Positions 1 to 5,521 of a stretch of DNA of 18,163 bases are shown here, piece by piece. The notes beneath the pieces are model-generated. The model saw only the letters and a list, made by a program, of their open reading frames with translations. It was not told the origin of the DNA and ran no database searches. The stretch comes from Candidatus Falkowiibacteriota bacterium (lineage in GTDB: Bacteria > Patescibacteriota > Patescibacteriia > CAIXNZ01). The translations under genes were made by a program, and so were the position numbers. Positions within the stretch are counted from its first letter, which is position 1, and each line of letters begins with the position of its first letter. The stretch lies in NCBI GenBank assembly GCA_903920975.1, contig CAIXNZ010000006.1, positions 1 through 18,163 on the forward strand, read 5' to 3'.

Positions 1-2
1 CA

Positions 3-143
3 GAAGCTTATTGCGTAAAATGTAAAGGTAAGAAAGAAATGAAAGACGCTCAAGAAATAAAGATGAAAAACGGCAGACCAGCAGTAACAGGAAAATGCCC
101 GGTTTGCGGAACAAAGATGTTTAGAATCGGTGCGGCAAAATAG
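3..143 (+). CDS. DUF5679 zinc-ribbon-like protein, 5' end missing
   Basis: An open frame enters from the left edge and ends at TAG 141-143, giving 46 residues. It has two CxxC pairs: YCVKCKGKK near the start and CPVCGTKMFRI near the end, separated by a short lysine-rich stretch containing KNGRPAVTGKCP. This spacing and the phrase around the second pair match DUF5679, a very small putative zinc-ribbon family common in CPR bacteria and also found in Chloroflexi and archaea. The start codon lies outside the window, probably only a few codons upstream given the family's usual length. The four cysteines presumably bind zinc; the partner and role are unknown. A hairpin terminator follows directly. 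Confidence 0.7.
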   Translation, partial: EAYCVKCKGKKEMKDAQEIKMKNGRPAVTGKCPVCGTKMFRIGAAK

Positions 144-155
144 TACTCTTTATAT

Positions 156-185
156 AAAAAGGTCCCGCGATGCGGGATCTTTTTA
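156..185 (+). terminator. Rho-independent terminator of the DUF5679 gene
   Basis: A 13-bp stem (156-168 with 172-184, one G-T wobble) has the core GTCCCGC/GCGGGAT and loop GAT, and ends in a T-run. It lies 12 nt after the stop codon at 143. The A-run on the left arm would also let it work in reverse. Confidence 0.85.
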
Positions 186-195
186 TTTAGATGGT

Positions 196-224
196 TTGAT
201 AAAAAAAGAGTTTTAATCTAAACT
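196..224 (+). promoter_or_regulatory. Putative promoter of the interrupted tRNA-Pro(GGG) locus
   Basis: TTGATA (196-201) and TAAACT (219-224) are separated by exactly 17 nt. The predicted start is about 231, just before the first base of the tRNA acceptor stem at 233. If real, the ancient outer tRNA still has its own promoter. Confidence 0.45.
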
Positions 225-244
225 TGAAAGAACGGGCTATAGCG

Positions 245-280
245 CCCCGCACCATGCTCGCTACGCTCGCAGGTACGGGG
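245..280 (+). repeat. Palindromic element in the D-loop of the outer tRNA-Pro(GGG)
   Basis: This GC-rich hairpin has outer arms CCCCG (245-249) and CGGGG (276-280), extended by ACC/GGT. It sits between D-stem GCGC and the D-loop bases AGCTT. The exact borders are uncertain: the insert could run to 285. Confidence 0.55.
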
Positions 281-290
281 CAAGCAGCTT

Positions 291-319
291 CAGCCAAAGG
301 CTGACCGGCCTCTGGCCGG
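291..319 (+). repeat. Double-hairpin element in the D-loop
   Basis: Two hairpins stand back to back: CAGCC/GGCTG with loop AAA (291-303) and CCGGCC/GGCCGG with loop TCT (305-319). They separate D-loop AGCTT (286-290) from GGTTA (320-324), so removing them gives a normal D-loop. It may form one compound element with the hairpin at 245-280. Confidence 0.55.
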
Positions 320-338
320 GGTTAGCGCGCATGCATGG

Positions 339-387
339 CCCCGCCTACGCCTCAATAATGCTTTATTGATGCTCGGCTTCGGTGGGG
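339..387 (+). repeat. Palindromic element in the anticodon loop
   Basis: The outer arms CCCCGCC (339-345) and GGTGGGG (381-387) pair over 7 bp with one G-T wobble. An inner perfect 7-bp stem TCAATAA (352-358) / TTATTGA (363-369) follows. It begins immediately after anticodon-loop bases ATGG (335-338). It is followed by about 33 nt of AT-rich spacer and then the intact tRNA at 421. Confidence 0.6.
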
Positions 388-420
388 TAAAGGTGCGCAA
401 ATTAATTTAAAAATCTTTAT

Positions 421-494
421 CGGGGTGTAGCTCAGCTGGCTAGAGCGCGTGCATGGGGTGCATGAGGTCGCAGGTTCAAGTCCTGTCACCCCGA
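421..494 (+). tRNA. tRNA-Pro(GGG), intact, nested in a broken tRNA-Pro(GGG)
   Basis: Acceptor CGGGGTG (421-427) pairs with CACCCCG (487-493), with discriminator A494. The D-stem is GCTC/GAGC (430-433, 443-446). The anticodon stem is CGTGC/GCATG (448-452, 460-464) with loop ATGGGGT (453-459), so the anticodon is GGG. The T-arm is GCAGG-TTCAAGT-CCTGT (470-486). C1-G72 and A73 support proline. CCA is not encoded. The gene lies wholly inside the anticodon-loop interruption of the outer tRNA at 233-618, and no clear promoter of its own is visible. Confidence 0.93.
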
Positions 495-528
495 CTAAAA
501 ATTTTTAAGGTGCATGCCTGCCCGCCGT
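490..528 (+). repeat. 39-nt direct repeat, copy 1
   Basis: This starts in the last bases of the intact tRNA-Pro(GGG), runs through CTAAAAATTTTTAA, GGTGCATG and the first bases of a palindrome. It is identical over 39 nt to 614-652, 124 nt downstream. The repeat means both tRNA 3' ends in this locus have the same downstream sequence. Confidence 0.9.
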
Positions 529-558
529 AGCCAGAGCTTGTCGAAGGATGGAGGCGGG
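517..558 (+). repeat. Palindromic element between anticodon stem and variable loop
   Basis: Outer arms CCCGCC (521-526) and GGCGGG (553-558) flank a centre containing GCTTGTCGAAGG. It follows GCATG (512-516) and precedes AGGTC (559-563), so removal joins the anticodon stem to the variable loop. Its first 20 nt are also found as the left arm of the insert at 9095. Confidence 0.65.
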
Positions 559-570
559 AGGTCGTGGGTT

Positions 571-600
571 TCCGCCTCCGCTAAAGCTTTGGCGGACAGG
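571..600 (+). repeat. Palindromic element in the T-loop
   Basis: A 10-bp stem, TCCGCTAAAG (577-586) with CTTTGGCGGA (587-596), lies between T-loop bases TT (569-570) and CAAGT (601-605). Removing 30 nt restores the standard TTCAAGT loop. Confidence 0.65.
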
Positions 601-613
601 CAAGTCCCACTAG

Positions 614-652
614 CCCGACTAAAAATTTTTAAGGTGCATGCCTGCCCGCCGT
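614..652 (+). repeat. 39-nt direct repeat, copy 2
   Basis: Identical to 490-528. It starts in the 3' acceptor strand of the broken outer tRNA and ends in a truncated palindrome. It leads into 653-713, a stretch with no gene. Confidence 0.9.
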
Positions 653-670
653 CCTTCAACACGGTGACCC

Positions 671-690
671 AATATTTCATTAGAAATATT
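671..690 (+). repeat. Perfect AT-rich inverted repeat upstream of the kinase promoter
   Basis: AATATTTC (671-678) and GAAATATT (683-690) are separated by ATTA. There is no clear T-run, so it is not a convincing terminator. It lies 24 nt before the predicted -35 box of the next gene and could be an operator or simply a weak end signal for the tRNA transcript. Confidence 0.4.
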
Positions 691-713
691 TAAATCAATA
701 AATCATTTCTAGT

Positions 714-742
714 TTGACTGGTAATACCTGATGCGATATATT
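714..742 (+). promoter_or_regulatory. Promoter of the APH-family kinase gene
   Basis: TTGACT (714-719) and TATATT (737-742) are separated by 17 nt, close to the housekeeping sigma consensus. The predicted start near 749 leaves about 48 nt of leader before the ATG at 798. Confidence 0.6.
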
Positions 743-753
743 GGACGCGAAGT

Positions 754-801
754 ATGAATTTTTATTTAATTTCGAATAGCACAATAATTTATTTTTTATG
801 A
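754..801 (+). CDS. Possible 15-residue leader peptide overlapping the kinase start
   Basis: ATG at 754-756 opens a short frame encoding MNFYLISNSTIIYFL. It ends in TGA at 799-801, which overlaps the kinase ATG (798-800) as ATGA. The kinase itself has no Shine-Dalgarno sequence, and ATGA overlap is the classical arrangement for translational coupling. The predicted transcript begins only a few bases before this ATG, so the leader would be read almost leaderless. Nothing else supports expression, and a frame this short can arise by chance in AT-rich sequence. Confidence 0.25.
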   Translation: MNFYLISNSTIIYFL

Positions 802-1670
802 ACAAAGATTTAATAGTGACGATACATAAAATATTTCCTAATCTCGAATGGAAAAAAACAAAATTTATTACCTCTGGCTGGGATTACGACATTTTATTGT
901 TAGATAAAAATTTTGTAGTGCGCATACCCAAAAATAATGAAGCGGAAAGAAGAATGCCGATAGATTTTTGTTTATTAACTTATTTACAGGAAAAAATTGA
1001 TGTCCATATACCCACCCCAATCCTGAAAGATACTGAATCAAAAATAGCAATTTATAAAGCCGTTAATGGCGCCCCGATGAGCGAAGTGAGATATAAGAAA
1101 TTAAAACCTCATCAAAAAAATAAATTCGCGAAAATCGTTTCTTCTTTCTTGTCCCAGCTTCATAAAATTCCCAAGGATGCGGCATGCAAGTGCCAAGTTC
1201 CCGAAAAAGATGCCATCGCGGAAAATAAAGAGGTTGCGAGCAACTCCAAACTCATTTGTTCCAATGTGAGCCAGCGAGAAAAAAGCATACTTGATGTTTT
1301 CATGAAAAAGCGAAAAAAAATATTAAAGGGATTTAATCCAACATTAATTCACGGCGATCTTACCAGCGAAAATATTTTTATCAAAAAAAATTTCGATGAT
1401 AATCTTGGCATTATTGATTTTAGCGATGCAGTAATAGATGATCCCGCCCGAGATTTTGCTGCTTTATTTTCATATGGCGATCAATTCGTTCGCACTGTCA
1501 TTAGACACTACCAAGGATCTTCAAGGCAAAAAATATTTGAACGTGCAAAAATTTACTATCAAGAAATGGCCATAACCTTAATGGCATGGTCCATTAAGGG
1601 TTCAAAATTAATAAAAATGAGAGACGCAAAAAAAATATTTCATCAAAGACTGAATATAAAAAGGGTGTAA
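798..1670 (+). CDS. APH-family phosphotransferase (small-molecule kinase)
   Basis: This 290-residue protein has the aminoglycoside phosphotransferase fold (PF01636). The catalytic loop HGDLTSEN lies at about 185-192, with catalytic Asp187 and metal-binding Asn192. The second metal motif, IIDFSDA, is at 205-211, followed by DDPARDFAAL, as in APH and choline/homoserine kinase-like enzymes. The N-lobe is recognisable by DKNFVVRIPKN near residue 36. Such enzymes transfer phosphate from ATP to a hydroxyl of a small molecule; sequence alone does not give the substrate, and I would not call it a resistance gene. It has no Shine-Dalgarno sequence and its ATG overlaps the stop of a tiny upstream frame. 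Its last codons lie inside a hairpin shared with the convergent deacetylase gene. Confidence 0.8.
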   Translation: MNKDLIVTIHKIFPNLEWKKTKFITSGWDYDILLLDKNFVVRIPKNNEAERRMPIDFCLLTYLQEKIDVHIPTPILKDTESKIAIYKAVNGAPMSEVRYKKLKPHQKNKFAKIVSSFLSQLHKIPKDAACKCQVPEKDAIAENKEVASNSKLICSNVSQREKSILDVFMKKRKKILKGFNPTLIHGDLTSENIFIKKNFDDNLGIIDFSDAVIDDPARDFAALFSYGDQFVRTVIRHYQGSSRQKIFERAKIYYQEMAITLMAWSIKGSKLIKMRDAKKIFHQRLNIKRV

Positions 1671-1687
1671 CTGACAGTTACACCCTT
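1661..1687. terminator. Perfect 13-bp terminator shared by two converging genes
   Basis: AAGGGTGTAACTG (1661-1673) pairs perfectly with CAGTTACACCCTT (1675-1687) around a single A. It contains the stop codons of both flanking genes (TAA 1668-1670 on plus, 1680-1678 on minus). The T-run is better for leftward transcription (TTTTTATA), so it serves the PIG-L operon first. Confidence 0.75.
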
Positions 1688-2403
1688 GTTTGTCGTTGAA
1701 GACGATGGACATCAAAGCCCCATCCCGACATTGCTAAAATAGTTTTGTCGAGATTGCGACTATAATATCGCTCGTCCCCATCAGCCAAACTGCCGTCTTC
1801 ACGTAGCTTATGAAGATAACGGTCGATTGGTTGTGACTCATGGTCTTTTATTGCCGCTTCTTTAGTTATTATTCCAGCGGGATTGGCCAGAACAATATTT
1901 TGAGTATGGTCCTTGCCCCAAAAACAATACTGGAGAGAAATGATTTTTTTGCTGCAAATTTTCAAAACCGACATGGCTATCCTGTGAGTGCTGATGTGAT
2001 CTGCATGATTATCATTTGAATTTGGAAAAGCGACAATTGCAGGAGAGCACGACCGCAACTTCCTCAACGACCTCTTAATCGCTGGCTGTAAATCGTTGGA
2101 CAACTTTGAGTCAGCATATCCCCAAAACTCAATTTCTTTAACTCCAAGTCGTGAGGCGCCGTAACGTGCTTCAATCATTCTTTTTTGTCTAAGTTTCTCA
2201 GTGTGATAAACCCTTAGATCATTACCGCCAGCCCCGCCATCCGTTAGAACGATTTCAACTATGCGCCAGCCGAGAGTCATGGCTCTATGGCAAAGAAGAC
2301 CGCACGATAACTCAAGATCGTCTGGATGAGGAGAAAAGATTAATAAAGTCAGAATTTTTCGCTTGCCCTTAGCAGTGCTTCTCCCCAAGTTATGGTTTGC
2401 CAT
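1678..2403 (-). CDS. PIG-L/LmbE family N-acetyl deacetylase
   Basis: This 241-residue protein is of the PIG-L family (PF02585), zinc-dependent hydrolases that remove acetyl groups from N-acetylglucosamine-type sugars, as in MshB, BshB and LmbE. The zinc and catalytic motif SPHPDDLEL is at 24-32 (His26, Asp28, Asp29). The second motif is HADHISTH, with His133, Asp135, His136 and His140. The length is typical. The start at 2403 is fixed by a strong AAGGAGG eight bases upstream. This start lies 55 bp inside the end of the preceding glycosyltransferase gene, so the two are translated from overlapping frames. It is the last gene of a GT2-GT4-deacetylase operon, so its substrate is probably the glycoside made by the two upstream enzymes. 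The linkage and acceptor are unknown. Confidence 0.85.
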   Translation of the reverse strand: MANHNLGRSTAKGKRKILTLLIFSPHPDDLELSCGLLCHRAMTLGWRIVEIVLTDGGAGGNDLRVYHTEKLRQKRMIEARYGASRLGVKEIEFWGYADSKLSNDLQPAIKRSLRKLRSCSPAIVAFPNSNDNHADHISTHRIAMSVLKICSKKIISLQYCFWGKDHTQNIVLANPAGIITKEAAIKDHESQPIDRYLHKLREDGSLADGDERYYSRNLDKTILAMSGWGFDVHRLQRQTRV

Positions 2404-3620
2404 GGTCGACCTCCTTGTTGAACTGAATTTTCTTTCTCAAATAATTTTCGAGAAAGATTACTAACCCATTTGTCAACGAGTCCGTCGAAATTGATTGATC
2501 GTTCACGCCAAACGGCAACTGCGTCGCACTGGGTACTAGTCGCGAGCAAACTGCCCCAGAGCTCATAGAGACCATAAAGTTCCTCTTTGGTAAATTGCGG
2601 CACTTCATTAGCCATCTGACATTCAATTAATATTTGCATTCCGCCGACAGGATGGCAAAAAACATTTTTATTAAACTTAGTTGACTCGGCTGCAGCTAAG
2701 CCATAACCTTCGGTGAGGCTTGGATGAATTACGGCAATTGCTTGGGTCATGAGACTAAACAAGTCATTTTTTTTCAACCAAGGAAGCCATAAGATGTTCG
2801 GGCAAATGTCACGTACCTCGTTAGATGGAGAACCAACAGCAACAAAATCAAGCCCTTCGTTCTGCATCTTTTTAGCAATTGATTCAAAAAAACCAATCCC
2901 CTTACTTAAGACGGGTCGTGAAGAAAAAAGTATGAATGGTTTTTTTGTCAAATCATACTTAGTGGCCACGTCAATATTCATAAATGACGAAACACGCTCT
3001 TGCAGCAGTCCCAATGATTCCACTATCAGGATTTTTTTGGCTCGATTTGCCTCTTGAATCGCTTGTTGTACTTCTCTTAATCTGCATGGCCACTCGATAG
3101 ATAATGCGTCTTTTAGCATGCCACTACTTGTAACCATAATACGTGAATCACTAATCGCAGATGATAAGAGTGATTCCGATTTCATCAGCTTTCTGACTGA
3201 TGCAGGAAAATCTGACCTAGCTGGATGATCATACAGGCTATGCAGCCAAAAAACAGAAGGTATGCCCATTTGTTTGCCAATAATCACGCTTATAGCCGCT
3301 TCGTTGTCATGAGCAACAAAACATTTTTTTGATTTACGACTTAATAAGTCCAATGCTTTTTGACAAAAAACGACTAATCCTGGTCCCAACTCGATGTCGG
3401 TTTGATTTGCTACGTCAATCTGGATATTAATAGCCGAGGGAATGAATTCCTTTGTGGGACGGCAACGTGCGGTAGCAAGCGGATCCGATGATGGAAAATA
3501 AACTTCCGTTGTTACTCCAAGCGAGACGAGCTGCGAAGATAAATTTTCTACCGCAATGCCAAGGCCGCCAGAATATTGATACGGTGCAAGTTCACTGCTT
3601 ATCATCTGAATTATTGGCAT
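2349..3620 (-). CDS. GT-B glycosyltransferase, family 4/5-like
   Basis: The 423-residue protein begins MPIIQMISSELAPYQYSGGL, the nucleotide-sugar pocket signature seen in glycogen-synthase-like and family 4 enzymes (GGLG at 18-21). The C-terminal half has FSSRPVLSKGIGFF and, near residues 298-312, HPSLTEGYGLAAAES. That contains the EX7E motif of retaining GT-B transferases, and PVGG follows. Family 4/5 enzymes transfer a hexose from UDP-, ADP- or GDP-sugar. The start at 3620 has AAGGAG seven bases upstream, and it begins 3 nt after the stop of the GT2 gene. The C-terminal 18 codons overlap the deacetylase gene. A transferase followed by a PIG-L deacetylase recalls MshA/MshB and BshA/BshB, but the identity of the product cannot be set from sequence. 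It ends in TGA, while its operon neighbours end in TAA. Confidence 0.82.
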   Translation of the reverse strand: MPIIQMISSELAPYQYSGGLGIAVENLSSQLVSLGVTTEVYFPSSDPLATARCRPTKEFIPSAINIQIDVANQTDIELGPGLVVFCQKALDLLSRKSKKCFVAHDNEAAISVIIGKQMGIPSVFWLHSLYDHPARSDFPASVRKLMKSESLLSSAISDSRIMVTSSGMLKDALSIEWPCRLREVQQAIQEANRAKKILIVESLGLLQERVSSFMNIDVATKYDLTKKPFILFSSRPVLSKGIGFFESIAKKMQNEGLDFVAVGSPSNEVRDICPNILWLPWLKKNDLFSLMTQAIAVIHPSLTEGYGLAAAESTKFNKNVFCHPVGGMQILIECQMANEVPQFTKEELYGLYELWGSLLATSTQCDAVAVWRERSINFDGLVDKWVSNLSRKLFEKENSVQQGGRPWQTITWGEALLRASEKF

Positions 3621-3623
3621 TTT

Positions 3624-4298
3624 TTACTCCTTATAGTCGTTAATGAGACGAAACTGTTTAAGTGTTTTAGTCACCTCTTTAGCCATCGTCACATAATGAC
3701 TCCACGGTCTTTGCCTGTGCTCCAGCTTGGGCAGTGAAACTTCCGTAACCTCCAGGTGATTTTCATATGCGGAAAGAAGCATCGCCAGTTCAATACCAAA
3801 ATCGTCTGGAAAAATGATGCCCATGGCGAAATCTCGCCTGACGGCCACCATGCCAGATAAGGGCTGAGAAATAACTTTAGCGGGATGATTGGCCATCTCA
3901 AGTATAGGTTTTACCAATATATCGGTAACCGGTCCTGGCTGTTCACTGCGATCAAACGTGCCTTTTACTAGGCCTACCTTATCCGATGTCAAGCCAGCTA
4001 ACAATCTTTCCGTAAATATCGCTGATGGATTTTTGATATCTCCATCAAACAAAATCACTACTTTTTCACTAGCTTGTTCAAGCCCCATTTTAATGGCATT
4101 GCCCTTACCCTTGAGAGGTGACTGAATAACGGTGGCATTTCCTGCTAATGCTTCATGATAGGTCATATCACTGCATGCATTAGCAACTACGATAACTTCA
4201 GTGACTCTTTCATGATCCGCAAATCGAAGACAACAATTTCTTATAGTTGCCTCTTCATTGTGAGCCGGAATAATGATCGAGCAATTTCCCGTGTACAT
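3624..4298 (-). CDS. GT2 family glycosyltransferase
   Basis: The 224-residue GT-A enzyme has the family 2 start CSIIIPAHNEEATI (6-19), then VVANACSD around 38-44, and GKGNAIKMGLEQA at 64-76, which resembles dolichyl-phosphate mannose synthase and glucosyl-3-phosphoglycerate synthase types. The metal-binding FDGDIKNPS is at 84-92 (DGD 85-87). No membrane segment is visible, so it is a soluble or peripheral transferase. The start at 4298 is supported by a strong AAGGAGG. It is the first gene of the leftward three-gene operon, with a good upstream promoter. Together with the GT4-like enzyme and the deacetylase it probably builds and trims a glycoside or cell-surface sugar. The donor and acceptor are unknown. 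Confidence 0.82.
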   Translation of the reverse strand: MYTGNCSIIIPAHNEEATIRNCCLRFADHERVTEVIVVANACSDMTYHEALAGNATVIQSPLKGKGNAIKMGLEQASEKVVILFDGDIKNPSAIFTERLLAGLTSDKVGLVKGTFDRSEQPGPVTDILVKPILEMANHPAKVISQPLSGMVAVRRDFAMGIIFPDDFGIELAMLLSAYENHLEVTEVSLPKLEHRQRPWSHYVTMAKEVTKTLKQFRLINDYKE

Positions 4299-4375
4299 GG
4301 TTATCCTCCTTTTTTATTTGTTAAAGTACCTTTAATTCCCCACGATGGAAAAATTATCCTATAAATGGATTTATT

Positions 4376-4404
4376 ATTATGGCATATTTATCATTTTTAT
4401 TCAA
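4376..4404 (-). promoter_or_regulatory. Promoter of the GT2-GT4-deacetylase operon
   Basis: Read leftward, TTGAAT (4404-4399) and CATAAT (4381-4376) are separated by 17 nt. The leader is about 70 nt and contains the short inverted repeat AAAG-GTA-CTTT and the AAGGAGG before the ATG at 4298. The rest of the 4299-4551 gap holds AT-rich sequence and the symmetrical GTATACCCCTATAC at 4502-4515, close to the next gene on the plus strand. Confidence 0.5.
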
Positions 4405-4551
4405 GAGTTCGCATTTTGCGTTAGTTTTTGCCAATTTATTTTGTTACATAAGGGGCTTGTAAATTTATTAAAAACATAATAATATCGTAATAAGTCCATT
4501 TGTATACCCCTATACTCAAGTACTCGGATTCTATATAGAGGAGGTTAAAAA

Positions 4552-5076
4552 ATGTCAAAAATAAAGTGCTTAGTTATTGTGCTTGGCTATGACCATAATT
4601 TAACTACCAAGTATAAGCACTACCTGGATTTGGCGATTGAGACCATTAGAAAGAATCAGGCGGAGATTGTTCTTACTACTGGCAGTTATGAAGGCAACAG
4701 AGAAGATTATACTGACGAATCTGCTTTTATTAAGGAATATCTGCATCAGCATAAGATTGCGGCAGAAATAATTGCTGATCCGCAAGGCATCACTACTTTA
4801 CAGAACTTCAAGGATGCGAAAAAATTGATGGCTGAGCGAGAGATTGATCCAGAAAGAATAATCATCTGCTGTGAAGGAATTCGTCTCTTTAAAATCAAGG
4901 TGTTGAGCTATCTGGTTCTTAAAAGAAGACTGAAATTTGTGGCCTATGAGCTGATTGAAAATCGACGCGCTAGATTGTACGAAAAATACTGGAACACGCC
5001 TCATGATATTCTGGGCTTTTTCCTGCCTTTTCTGGAACGCAATAAAATTGCCAAAAGACGAGGCATAAAAAAATAA
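4552..5076 (+). CDS. DUF218 / YdcF-like protein
   Basis: The 174-residue soluble protein has the pattern of the DUF218 family (YdcF, SanA, ElyC). It has a hydrophobic first strand ending in VLGYD (10-14), a second strand IVLTTGSYEG (39-48) with a downstream acidic/serine turn DESAFIKEYL, then GITTLQNFKDAKKLM (near 78-92), which resembles the family's ST-xxN-xx-K motif. IIICCEGIR follows, in place of the usual VTSxxHxxR. DUF218 proteins have a Rossmann-like fold; ElyC and SanA affect envelope integrity, but no reaction is firmly known. The start is fixed by a strong GAGGAGG seven bases upstream. A terminator follows at once, so it is probably a single-gene unit. The missing histidine in the last motif makes the family call less secure. 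Confidence 0.6.
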   Translation: MSKIKCLVIVLGYDHNLTTKYKHYLDLAIETIRKNQAEIVLTTGSYEGNREDYTDESAFIKEYLHQHKIAAEIIADPQGITTLQNFKDAKKLMAEREIDPERIIICCEGIRLFKIKVLSYLVLKRRLKFVAYELIENRRARLYEKYWNTPHDILGFFLPFLERNKIAKRRGIKK

Positions 5077-5105
5077 GGGAAGACCCCTCTGCGTCTCCCC
5101 TTTTA
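5077..5105 (+). terminator. Terminator of the DUF218 gene
   Basis: GGGAAGAC (5077-5084) pairs with GTCTCCCC (5093-5100) with one mismatch, followed by TTTTATTTTT. The stem begins at the base after the TAA (5074-5076). Confidence 0.75.
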
Positions 5106-5158
5106 TTTTTGGCTGATAATTGATAAGATTTCAGTATATTAATAAATAAGGTATATTT

Positions 5159-5488
5159 ATGGATTTCCAAGAATATCAAAAAAAATCACTAGAAACCGCT
5201 ATTTATCCCACTGTCGGGAAAAGTTTTGTTTATCCCACCATGGGTTTAGCTGGAGAAGCCGGTGAAGTATCGGAAAAAATAAAAAAACTGTTTCGCGACA
5301 AAAATGGTGTCGCTGACGGAGATACTAAAAGAGAATTGGAAAAAGAACTGGGCGATGTTTTGTGGTATTTGTCACAGATAGCGACGGAGTTTGATTTGTC
5401 ATTAAATGAAATTGCCGAAAAAAATATTGAGAAACTTTTTTCACGAAAAGAGCGTGGTACTCTACATGGCGATGGAGACAATAGATAA
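5159..5488 (+). CDS. MazG-type nucleoside triphosphate pyrophosphohydrolase
   Basis: This 109-residue all-alpha protein belongs to the MazG superfamily (PF03819), which hydrolyses nucleoside triphosphates to monophosphate and pyrophosphate, often clearing non-canonical nucleotides. The metal-binding motif is GLAGEAGEVSEKIKK (29-43) with Glu33, Glu36 and Glu39. The second motif is ELGDVLWYLSQIA (63-75) with Glu63 and Asp66. The single-domain length matches the short MazG-like enzymes rather than the two-domain MazG. The ribosome-binding site is weak (AAGG). Its end almost touches the left REP hairpin of the RAYT unit (5488-5520), so the mobile unit sits directly downstream of this gene. Confidence 0.85.
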   Translation: MDFQEYQKKSLETAIYPTVGKSFVYPTMGLAGEAGEVSEKIKKLFRDKNGVADGDTKRELEKELGDVLWYLSQIATEFDLSLNEIAEKNIEKLFSRKERGTLHGDGDNR

Positions 5489-5520
5489 AATGGAACGACA
5501 GACTTTAGTCTGTTAAATAA
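5488..5520 (+). repeat. Left REP hairpin of the RAYT unit (copy A1)
   Basis: ACAGAC (5498-5503) and GTCTGT (5508-5513) form a perfect 6-bp stem with loop TTTA, preceded by CG. The 33 nt are identical to 6101-6133. The hairpin ends 8 nt before the transposase ATG. Confidence 0.9.
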
Positions 5521-5521
5521 T

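Larger units (their letters stand above)
233..618 (+). pseudogene. tRNA-Pro(GGG) gene broken into pieces by palindromic inserts
   Basis: Pieces in order rebuild a full tRNA. Acceptor CGGGCTA is 233-239, TA is 240-241 and D-stem GCGC is 242-245. D-loop AGCTT is 286-290 and GGTTA 320-324, and the second D-strand is GCGC 325-328. Anticodon strand CATGC is 330-334, and the loop is ATGG 335-338 plus GGT 509-511. GCATG is 512-516, the variable loop AGGTC 559-563, and T-arm GTGGG 564-568. The T-loop is TT 569-570 plus CAAGT 601-605, then CCCAC 606-610, TAGCCCG 611-617 and A618. Every stem pairs fully (7, 4, 5 and 5 bp). C1-G72 and A73 are the bacterial tRNA-Pro identity marks. Inserts lie at 246-285, 291-319, 339-508, 517-558 and 571-600. 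The 339-508 insert holds a complete tRNA-Pro(GGG). Such perfect reassembly is very unlikely by chance. Whether any product matures is unknown; I treat it as a pseudogene. Confidence 0.75.

Noticed and set aside
233..652. CRISPR array
   Set aside because: Repeats differ in sequence, are not evenly spaced, and fit tRNA pieces and palindromes; no cas genes are near.
495..680. A 61-codon minus-strand open frame in the tRNA-Pro(GGG) locus
   Set aside because: It lies over palindromes and tRNA pieces; its sequence is explained by the repeats and has no ribosome-binding site.
798..1670. Aminoglycoside resistance gene
   Set aside because: The APH fold is shared by many small-molecule kinases; nothing in the sequence or neighbours shows the substrate.
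1678..3620. Mycothiol or bacillithiol pathway (MshA/MshB, BshA/BshB)
   Set aside because: The pair of families fits, but no cysteine ligase is nearby and a GT2 enzyme heads the operon, so I kept a general call.
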